Assembly (NCBI GenBank): GCA_036380435.1
Contig: DASVES010000412.1
Coordinates: 1 to 20,193 of the forward strand
Length of the DNA stretch: 20,193 nucleotides
Direction of reading: 5' to 3'
Source: DASQDT01 sp036380435
Lineage (GTDB): Bacteria; Acidobacteriota; Blastocatellia; Pyrinomonadales; Pyrinomonadaceae
Every line of letters begins with the position of its first letter. Position 1 is the first letter of the stretch. Made by a program: the position numbers and the translations under genes. The notes under the pieces are model-generated. The model searched no databases, was not told where the DNA came from, and was given only the letters and a program-made list of their open reading frames with translations. Below, piece after piece: positions 14,226-20,193 of the stretch.

Positions 14226-14885
14226 ATGAAGCCTTTAACCGTAGATTTACAGGACGAAGAGTCTCTCCGCGACCTCGGCAGCGCTTCCGTGCAGGTTGTC
14301 CATGACCTCAAAAACCAATTGAACGGTCTCAAACTCTATGCCACTTTCCTGCGCAAGCGTCTGGAGAAGGGCGAGCGCCCGGCCGACGAACTGGAGACCG
14401 TGGGCAAGCTCATCGCCGGGCTGGAACGCGCGGCCAATGACATGAACGCGCTCGTCCGCCTGGGCCGCCCGCTGGACTTGCACCGGCAGCCTCATACGGA
14501 CCTCTCGCGAATCCTGAGCGCCGCGAGCGAAGGTCAGAAGGTGGAGACGGAGGCCGGCGCCTATGAGGGCGAGTTTGATCCGGCGGCGCTCACGGAGGCG
14601 CTGAAGGGCGTCGGCGAGGGCGCGCGGGTGATGTTGGAACAGTCAAGACAGACGGGCGCGCTCGCCATCCACCTCCGGCGTGAAGACACGGAGGGGGCGC
14701 CTTTGGCGGTCATCGAGTGGCGCGGGGCGGCCAGGCGTGAAGAGGGAGGCGCCGACGCCTTCAAGTCCTTCGCCGGCCCGGCGGGTATGCGCCTCGCTCT
14801 CGCCGCCCGCGTCATCCGCGCCCACGGCGGAGAGGTGGCGCACGAGGCCGACATCCTGCGCGCGCGCCTGCCGCTCAGTACATGA
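14226..14885 (+). CDS. Degenerate histidine-kinase-like protein
   Basis: A 219-residue soluble protein. Residues 18-60 look like a dimerisation/phosphoacceptor helix pair, with H26 in VVHDLKNQLNGLKLYATFL as an H-box-like motif. The C-terminal half has a faint ATPase-like end (GMRLALAARVIRAHGGEVAH), but the N box and the D-x-G-x-G motif are absent, so ATP-driven kinase activity is doubtful. It may act as a phosphotransfer protein, a phosphatase or a dimeric scaffold for the NtrC-type regulator encoded 110 bp downstream in the same direction, as Spo0B- or ChpT-like proteins do. That comparison concerns architecture, not similarity. The ATG at 14226 has GGAG four bases upstream. The TGA stop at 14883-14885 abuts a heptamer repeat element. 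Confidence 0.8.
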   Translation: MKPLTVDLQDEESLRDLGSASVQVVHDLKNQLNGLKLYATFLRKRLEKGERPADELETVGKLIAGLERAANDMNALVRLGRPLDLHRQPHTDLSRILSAASEGQKVETEAGAYEGEFDPAALTEALKGVGEGARVMLEQSRQTGALAIHLRREDTEGAPLAVIEWRGAARREEGGADAFKSFAGPAGMRLALAARVIRAHGGEVAHEADILRARLPLST

Positions 14886-14886
14886 G

Positions 14887-14972
14887 GAAGTCAGGAGTCA
14901 GAAGTCAGGAGTCAGAAATAAAAACAGCGGGTCGTTTTTATTCTGACTCCTGACTCGCGGACTCCTGACTCC
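14887..14972. repeat. Heptamer-array inverted element between the kinase-like and NtrC genes
   Basis: The left arm has four tandem GTCAGRA units (14890-14896, 14897-14903, 14904-14910, 14911-14917), capped by ATAAAAAC (14918-14925). The right arm is GTTTTTAT (14934-14941), then TTCTGAC (14941-14947), TCCTGAC (14948-14954), a degenerate unit and TCCTGAC (14963-14969). The loop is 8 bases. The hairpin starts two bases after the upstream stop and ends just before the ribosome site (GGGGGAG, 14984-14990) of the downstream activator, so it may set the ratio between the two products. Confidence 0.88.
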
Positions 14973-14995
14973 ATTCTTCTAAAGGGGGAGCAGAA

Positions 14996-16384
14996 GTGGA
15001 ACGGAAAGAAGTGCGAATCCTGGTGGTGGACGACGAGGCGATGATGTCCGACTCGCTCAAGCAGAATCTTGAGGAGGAAGGCTACACCGCCGACACGGCC
15101 TCGAACGGCGCAGAGGCCATCGAACAATTCGACCGTGGCGGCCATCACCTCGTCATTTGCGATCTCCAGTTGCCCGACATCGACGGCATAGAGGTGCTCC
15201 GACACGCGAAGGACACCAGTCCCTCGACCGAGGTCATCGTGATGACGGGCTACGGCACGGTGGCGCGCGCCGTCGAGGCGACGAAGGCCGGAGCCTTCTG
15301 GTTCCTTGAGAAGCCCTTCGACTTCGACGTGCTCCAGCCGCTCGTCGAGAAGGCGATGGAGCGCCGCGACCTGATGTCGCAGACCGAGACCATGCGCCGC
15401 CAGCTCGCCACGCGCACCGAATACTTCAACATCATCGGCTCCTCGAAGTCGATGCAAACCATCTACGAGACCATCGAGTCGGTCGCCAAGTCGGACGCCA
15501 ACGTCCTCATCGTCGGCGAGTCGGGCACGGGCAAGGAGCTAATCGCCAACGCCATCCACTACAACTCCCTGCGCGCCAAGAAGCCCTTCATCAAGGTCAA
15601 CTGCGCCGCGCTTCCCAAAGAGCTGATCGAGTCGGAACTCTTCGGCCACACCAAGGGGGCGTTTACCGGCGCGCACGCCGACAAGGACGGACTCATCCAG
15701 CACGCGGCGGGCGGGTCACTGCTCCTCGACGAGATCGCCGAGATGCCCGTCGAACTCCAGCCGAAACTTTTGCGCGTCCTACAGGAGCGCAGCTACCGCA
15801 AGATCGGCTCGGAGCGCACCTACGCCGTGGACTTCCGTCTCATCTCCTCGACCAACCGTCCCCCCGCCGACGCCATCCGCGACGGCGCGCTTCGCGACGA
15901 CCTCTTTTACCGTATCTCGACCATCACCATTCATGTTCCGCCCCTCCGCGACCGCAGCGAAGACATCCAGCTCCTCGCCGAGCACTTCCTGAAGATGTAC
16001 GCGCGCAAGTATCAGCGGCCCATCAACGGCATCTCGCAGACGGCCTACCAGCGTCTGTTCGGCCACACGTGGCCGGGCAACGTGCGCGAGCTACAGAACG
16101 TTTTAGAGCGCGCCGTGCTGCTCGCCAAGGGCAACAAGATCGAGCCGGTGGATTTGCCTTTCGAGAACGGCGCGCTTCCCGAAAAGGGCGGGCAGGCCGC
16201 CGGCTGGGACGTGCCGCCCAACATGACGCTCGAAGACATCGAGAAGCTCGTCATCGAGCGCACGCTCCAGCGCACCGGCGGCAACAAGCAGGCGGCGGCC
16301 AATCTCCTCGGCATCTACCGCCCGCGCCTCTACAGCAAAATCCGCAAGTACAAGATCGACGTGCCCGCGCTCGTCGCATCTTAA
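14996..16384 (+). CDS. NtrC-family sigma-54-dependent response regulator
   Basis: A 462-residue transcription activator. The receiver (1-120) has D12/D13, phospho-acceptor D56 in LVICDLQLPDIDG, T84 and K106. The AAA+ domain has Walker A GESGTGKE (174-181), GAFTGA (221-226) and Walker B SLLLDEIAEM. The C-terminal Fis-type helix-turn-helix includes GGNKQAAANLLGIYRPRLYS. The start is GTG 14996 with GGGGGAG five bases upstream. It is a paralogue of the pilR product but clearly divergent, especially in the DNA-binding helices, so it should control another regulon. Its upstream neighbour at 14226 probably influences its phosphorylation. No strong -24/-12 promoter was found close by, so targets lie elsewhere. 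Confidence 0.93.
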   Translation: MERKEVRILVVDDEAMMSDSLKQNLEEEGYTADTASNGAEAIEQFDRGGHHLVICDLQLPDIDGIEVLRHAKDTSPSTEVIVMTGYGTVARAVEATKAGAFWFLEKPFDFDVLQPLVEKAMERRDLMSQTETMRRQLATRTEYFNIIGSSKSMQTIYETIESVAKSDANVLIVGESGTGKELIANAIHYNSLRAKKPFIKVNCAALPKELIESELFGHTKGAFTGAHADKDGLIQHAAGGSLLLDEIAEMPVELQPKLLRVLQERSYRKIGSERTYAVDFRLISSTNRPPADAIRDGALRDDLFYRISTITIHVPPLRDRSEDIQLLAEHFLKMYARKYQRPINGISQTAYQRLFGHTWPGNVRELQNVLERAVLLAKGNKIEPVDLPFENGALPEKGGQAAGWDVPPNMTLEDIEKLVIERTLQRTGGNKQAAANLLGIYRPRLYSKIRKYKIDVPALVAS

Positions 16385-16405
16385 AGAGCTGAGCATCGGA
16401 CGACG

Positions 16406-16435
16406 AAGGCCCGCCCGGCACGGCGGGCCTTTTGT
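16406..16435 (+). terminator. Rho-independent terminator after the NtrC-type gene
   Basis: AAGGCCCGCC (16406-16415) pairs perfectly with GGCGGGCCTT (16422-16431) around a 6-base loop, followed by TTGTTG, giving TTTTGTT at the 3' side. It is the best classical terminator in the window and separates the regulatory pair from the ABC exporter genes. Confidence 0.88.
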
Positions 16436-16499
16436 TGTGGGCGCGCGTGCGCGTTTGGCTTTCGGCTCGTTCATCCCGCATCATATGCTCATCCTTCGT

Positions 16500-18242
16500 A
16501 TGCACGACTTAAAGAGATTCGCGCGCTACTTCCGCCCTTATAAAAAATCCCTTGTTCTGGGCACACTCTGCATCCTCGCCTCGGTGGCCGCTGGGCTGCT
16601 CGTGCCCGGCCTCGTCGGGCGCGCCATCGACGACCTGCGCCAGCGTCCGACGTGGGGCGCGATGACGAGCGCGGCGCTCGTCATCGTCGCCGTCAAGATC
16701 GTCAGCGGCGTCTTCCTCTTCCTCCAGCGGCGCATCCTGATCGGCATGTCGCGCCACGTCGAGTACGATCTGCGGCAGGACTTCTACGCGCACCTCCAAC
16801 GCCTGCCGCTCTCCTTCTTCCAGTCGATGCGCACGGGCGACCTGATGGCGCGCGCCACCAACGACCTCGGCGCCGTCCGGCAGCTCGCCGGGCCGATGAT
16901 CATGTACACGCTTCAGACCGTGTTCGTCGTGGTCATCGTCCTGCCCATGATGTTTCTCATCAGCGTTCGCCTCACGCTGCTGCTCCTGCTGACGATGCCG
17001 CTCGTCTCGCTCACCGTGAAATACTTCGGTCAGCAGGTACACGTCCGCTTCGAGAAGATTCAGGAATTCTTCTCACACATCTCGGCCCGCGCGCAGGAGA
17101 ACTTCTCCGGCGTCCGCGTGGTGCGCGCTTACGCGCAGGAAGACGCCGAAGTCGCGGCCTTCGACGACCTCAACCGCCAGTACGCCGAGCGCAACCTGAG
17201 TCTGGTACGCATCTCGGCCGTGATGCGCCCGCTGCTCACGTTCTTCATCGGCCTTGGTTATGTGCTCATCATCTGGTACGGCGGCCGGCTCGCCGTGCGC
17301 GGCGAGATCACGGTCGGGCAGGTCGTCGAGTTCAACCTCTACCTGACGACTCTCATCTGGCCGCTTATCGCGCTCGGCTACGTCGCCAACCTCTACCAGC
17401 GCGGCACGGCGAGCCTCAAGCGCATGAACGCCATCTTCGCCATCGAGCCGGCGATTGACGACCGCGCCGGCGTCAAGGAGCAGCCCGCCGTGCGCGGGCG
17501 CATCGAGTTTCGCAACCTGACGTTCGCCTACACGGAGCACTCCGAGCCGGTTTTGCGCGACATCGACCTGACCATCGAGGCCGGGCAGACGGTCGCCTTC
17601 GTCGGGCGCACCGGCTCCGGCAAATCGACCCTGATGAACCTCATCCCGCGCATCGTCGAAGCACCTCCCGACACGGTCTTCGTGGACGGCGTCTCCGTGC
17701 GCGACTACCCGCTCGCGCAACTCCGCAGCGCCATCGGTTACGTCCCGCAGGAGACCTTCTTGTTCAGCGAGACGCTCGCCGAGAACATCGCCTTTGGGGT
17801 GGAAAAGTCGGTACGCGCCGAGGTCGAGTGGGCGGCCGAGATCGCCGGACTCTCTGACGACGTGCGCGAGTTCCCCGACGGCTTCGACACGATGGTGGGC
17901 GAGCGCGGCCTGACGCTCTCAGGCGGGCAGAAGCAGCGCACGGCCATCGCCCGCGCCGTCCTCCGACAGCCGCGCATCCTGATCCTCGACGACGCGCTCT
18001 CCTCCGTGGACACCTACACCGAGGAGAAAATCCTCGCGCAACTGCGCGGCGTGATGCGCGAGCGCACGAGCCTCATCGTCTCGCACCGCGTCTCGACCGT
18101 GCGCGACGCCGACCTCATCTGCGTCCTCTCTGAGGGCCGCATCGTCGAGCGCGGCACGCACGAAGAACTGCTCGCCGCCGGCGGCGAGTACGCCGAGCTG
18201 TACGAGCTGCAACTGCTCGAAGAGGAACTGGCGGCGAGCTGA
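16500..18242 (+). CDS. ABC exporter half-transporter with degenerate catalytic site (BmrC/TM287-like)
   Basis: A 580-residue fused membrane/ATPase subunit. Residues 1-310 hold six membrane helices of the type I exporter fold. The nucleotide-binding domain has Walker A GRTGSGKST (369-377), Q-loop VPQETFLF, signature LSGGQ (473-477), Walker B ILILDD (493-498) and switch histidine in LIVSHRVSTV. The residue after Walker B is D498 where an active ATPase has glutamate, as in the degenerate subunit of heterodimeric exporters. It should pair with the product of the next gene. I start it at ATG 16500 (MHDLKRFARYFRPYKK); ATG 16485 is possible, and neither has a clear Shine-Dalgarno. Substrates of this group are drugs, lipids or peptides; none can be specified. 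Confidence 0.92.
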   Translation: MHDLKRFARYFRPYKKSLVLGTLCILASVAAGLLVPGLVGRAIDDLRQRPTWGAMTSAALVIVAVKIVSGVFLFLQRRILIGMSRHVEYDLRQDFYAHLQRLPLSFFQSMRTGDLMARATNDLGAVRQLAGPMIMYTLQTVFVVVIVLPMMFLISVRLTLLLLLTMPLVSLTVKYFGQQVHVRFEKIQEFFSHISARAQENFSGVRVVRAYAQEDAEVAAFDDLNRQYAERNLSLVRISAVMRPLLTFFIGLGYVLIIWYGGRLAVRGEITVGQVVEFNLYLTTLIWPLIALGYVANLYQRGTASLKRMNAIFAIEPAIDDRAGVKEQPAVRGRIEFRNLTFAYTEHSEPVLRDIDLTIEAGQTVAFVGRTGSGKSTLMNLIPRIVEAPPDTVFVDGVSVRDYPLAQLRSAIGYVPQETFLFSETLAENIAFGVEKSVRAEVEWAAEIAGLSDDVREFPDGFDTMVGERGLTLSGGQKQRTAIARAVLRQPRILILDDALSSVDTYTEEKILAQLRGVMRERTSLIVSHRVSTVRDADLICVLSEGRIVERGTHEELLAAGGEYAELYELQLLEEELAAS

Positions 18243-18275
18243 GGCGCAACTAAAAAGGAGGGGTTTTAGAAAGAA

Positions 18276-20138
18276 ATGGCGACGGCGGTTCAACAGTTCC
18301 ACGAAGAAGAGGCCATCGACAAGGCATACGACCGCGCGCACTCGCGCCGGCTCCTGCGCTATCTGCGCCCCTACCGCCGGCTCATCATCCCCGCGCTACT
18401 GCTCACACTCCTCGCCAACGGCCTCGGCGTCATCCAGCCCAAATTTTTCCAGTGGGCCATCGACTGGTACATCGTCCCCGGCAATCTCTCGGGCTTGGGC
18501 CTCATCGCCTTCGCCTTCCTCGCCGTCAAGGTGCTCCAGCTCTTCGTCTCTTACCTCCAGACGGTCTTCCTCCAGTCGGTCGGCCAGCACGTCATGTACG
18601 ACCTGCGGAGCGAACTCTACCGCAAGCTCCAGCGGCAGGAGGTCGCCTACTTCGACCGCAACCCCGTCGGCCGCGTGATGACGCGCCTGACCTCGGACGT
18701 GGACGCTCTTAACGAACTCTTCACCTCCGGCGTCATCGAGGGTCTCGGCGACGTGGTGACCATCTTCGCCATCGTCGGCTTCATGCTTTGGATGGACTGG
18801 CGACTGACGCTGGTGGCGCTCGTCACCGTGCCGCTCCTGTTCGCCGCCACGGTCTGGTTCCGCAAGCACGCGCGCAACGGCTACGACCTCGTCCGCACGC
18901 GCCTCGCGCGCATCAACGCCTTCCTTCAGGAGCACCTCTCGGGCGCGGCCGTCGTGCAGCTCTTCAACCGTGAGCGCAAGTCGTTCACACAGTTCCACGA
19001 CGTGAACGACGACCACCGCCGCGCGCACATCGAGACCATCTTCTACTATTCGGTCTTCTTCCCGCTCGTCGATCTCATCGGCGCGCTCGGCGTCGCGCTC
19101 ATCATCTGGTACGGCGGCTGGCGCGTGATGGGCGCATCCACTTCCCCCGGTGAGCAGGCCCTGACCATCGGCGCGCTCGTCGCCTTCATCCAGTACTCGC
19201 AGCAGCTCTTCCAACCCATCCGCGACATCTCGGACAAGTACAACGTTCTCCAGTCGGCCATCGTCGCCTCGCACCGCATCTTCAAGACGCTCGACCTCCC
19301 CGTCGCCGTCACCACGCCCAACGCGCCGAAGAAGACGGGGCGCGCGCAGGGGCGCGTCGAGTTCCGCAATGTCTGGTTCGCCTACAAGGAAGAAGACTGG
19401 GTGCTGAAGGATGTGTCCTTCGCCGTCGAGCCGGGCCAGTCAATCGCGCTCGTCGGCCACACCGGCTCCGGCAAGACGACGATCACCAACCTCCTCATGC
19501 GCTTCTACGACGTGCAACGCGGGCAGGTGTTACTCGACGGCGTTGACGTGCGCGAGTGGGACTTGAAACACTTGCGCGAGAACTTCGCGGTCGTCCTTCA
19601 GGACGTGTTTCTTTTCAGCGGCACGGTTGAGGGCAACATCCGTCTGGGGCGTGAGGAGATTGCGGCCGAGCGTGTCGAGTGGGCGGCGCGCGAGGTGCGC
19701 GCGCACGACTTCATCTCGCGCTTGCCCGGCGGCTACAAGTCGGAAGTGCGCGAGCGCGGAGCCGGTCTCTCGGTCGGACAGAAGCAGCTCGTCAGCTTCG
19801 CCCGCGCGCTGGCCTTCGACCCCGCCATTCTCATCCTCGACGAAGCCACCAGCTCCATCGACACCGAGACCGAACAGCTCATCCAGCAGGCCGTCGAGCG
19901 CGTGCTGCGTGACCGCACCTCGCTCGTCGTCGCGCACCGCCTCTCCACCGTCCAGCGCGCCGACCGCATCGTCGTTCTCCATCACGGCGAAATCCGCGAG
20001 CAAGGAACTCATCAGGAACTCCTCACCCTGCGCGGTCTCTACTGGCGTCTCTACAAACTGCAATACGCCGACGGCGCGCGCGTGCGCGGAGCGCATCCGC
20101 CGGGCCTGCCGGAAGGGCGCATGCAGTACGGCGATTGA
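18276..20138 (+). CDS. ABC exporter half-transporter, catalytic partner (BmrD/TM288-like)
   Basis: A 620-residue partner of the preceding subunit. An N-terminal cytoplasmic extension (about 25 residues) precedes six membrane helices up to about 335. The nucleotide-binding domain carries Walker A GHTGSGKTT (394-402), Q-loop VLQDVFLF, signature LSVGQ (498-502), Walker B ILILDE (518-523) with catalytic E523, and switch histidine in LVVAHRLSTV. The glutamate is intact but the signature has V for the first glycine, the complement of its partner. The dimer would have one working ATP site (its Walker motifs with the partner LSGGQ) and one degenerate site. ATG 18276 follows AAGGAGGGG (18255-18263) and lies 33 bp after the first gene, so the two form an operon. 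Confidence 0.94.
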   Translation: MATAVQQFHEEEAIDKAYDRAHSRRLLRYLRPYRRLIIPALLLTLLANGLGVIQPKFFQWAIDWYIVPGNLSGLGLIAFAFLAVKVLQLFVSYLQTVFLQSVGQHVMYDLRSELYRKLQRQEVAYFDRNPVGRVMTRLTSDVDALNELFTSGVIEGLGDVVTIFAIVGFMLWMDWRLTLVALVTVPLLFAATVWFRKHARNGYDLVRTRLARINAFLQEHLSGAAVVQLFNRERKSFTQFHDVNDDHRRAHIETIFYYSVFFPLVDLIGALGVALIIWYGGWRVMGASTSPGEQALTIGALVAFIQYSQQLFQPIRDISDKYNVLQSAIVASHRIFKTLDLPVAVTTPNAPKKTGRAQGRVEFRNVWFAYKEEDWVLKDVSFAVEPGQSIALVGHTGSGKTTITNLLMRFYDVQRGQVLLDGVDVREWDLKHLRENFAVVLQDVFLFSGTVEGNIRLGREEIAAERVEWAAREVRAHDFISRLPGGYKSEVRERGAGLSVGQKQLVSFARALAFDPAILILDEATSSIDTETEQLIQQAVERVLRDRTSLVVAHRLSTVQRADRIVVLHHGEIREQGTHQELLTLRGLYWRLYKLQYADGARVRGAHPPGLPEGRMQYGD

Positions 20139-20163
20139 CGCACGGGCAATCCCTTGAAAGCAG

Positions 20164-20193
20164 AAAGGGCGGGAACTTTCATGCCCCGCCCTT
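20164..20193 (+). terminator. Hairpin after the ABC exporter operon (runs to window end)
   Basis: AAGGGCGGG (20165-20173) pairs with CCCGCCCTT (20185-20193), and the sequence ends at the foot of the stem. The position 26 bp after the last stop and the T-ending right arm suggest a Rho-independent terminator. The T tract, if present, is outside the window. Confidence 0.7.

Noticed and set aside
18396..19274. Long minus-strand reading frame opposite the second exporter subunit
   Set aside because: It lies entirely antisense to a conserved ABC exporter and has the Asp/Glu/Val-rich look of a GC-driven shadow frame.

Overview
The window is about 20.2 kb of GC-rich bacterial chromosome with strong G/C bias at third codon positions. 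No tRNA, rRNA, CRISPR array, transposase or phage gene was seen. The gene content (a PilS/PilR/PilA type IV pilin locus with an adjacent ABC/TPR module, two NtrC-type sigma-54 activators, membrane zinc-ribbon and RsbRD-like proteins) and the repeat-rich gene ends suggest an environmental Gram-negative such as an Acidobacteriota (Blastocatellia-like) member. That placement is inference from gene style, not a database match.

Layout. 1-2174: the 3' end of a citrate synthase gene, a zinc alcohol dehydrogenase, and a convergent single-repeat GDT1/UPF0016 membrane protein. 2250-9642: a type IV pilus block with pilS (sensor kinase), a small coiled-coil gene, pilR (sigma-54 activator), a long leader carrying a good -24/-12 promoter, the major pilin gene pilA, then ABC permease, TPR membrane protein and ABC ATPase. 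The last three resemble the PilG/PilH/PilI module beside pilA in Myxococcus and Geobacter. 9798-14005 (minus strand): response regulator, RsbRD-like protein, large PAS/HAMP histidine kinase and a membrane-anchored zinc-ribbon protein, probably one operon. 14226-16384: a degenerate histidine-kinase-like protein followed by a second NtrC-family activator. 16500-20138: two half-transporters that together form a heterodimeric ABC exporter with one degenerate ATP site.

How it works together. PilS should sense a membrane or pilin signal and phosphorylate PilR. PilR would then act with sigma-54 RNA polymerase at the promoter near 6093-6108 to make pilin, and the ABC/TPR module may assist pilus assembly or export. 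The minus-strand operon and the kinase-like/NtrC pair are further signalling modules whose signals cannot be read from sequence.

The most unusual feature is a set of intergenic inverted elements. Three of them (1755-1902, 13490-13606, 14887-14972) have a left arm of exactly four tandem 7-bp units and a right arm of the same heptamers inverted. The heptamer sequence differs in each, and each element begins at or within a few bases of a stop codon. Two related but non-heptameric inverted elements lie at 556-664 and 9681-9761. Other points of interest are a structured leader ahead of the kinase-like gene at 14226, a hairpin near the predicted 5' end of the pilA mRNA, and a likely frameshift in the RsbRD-like gene.
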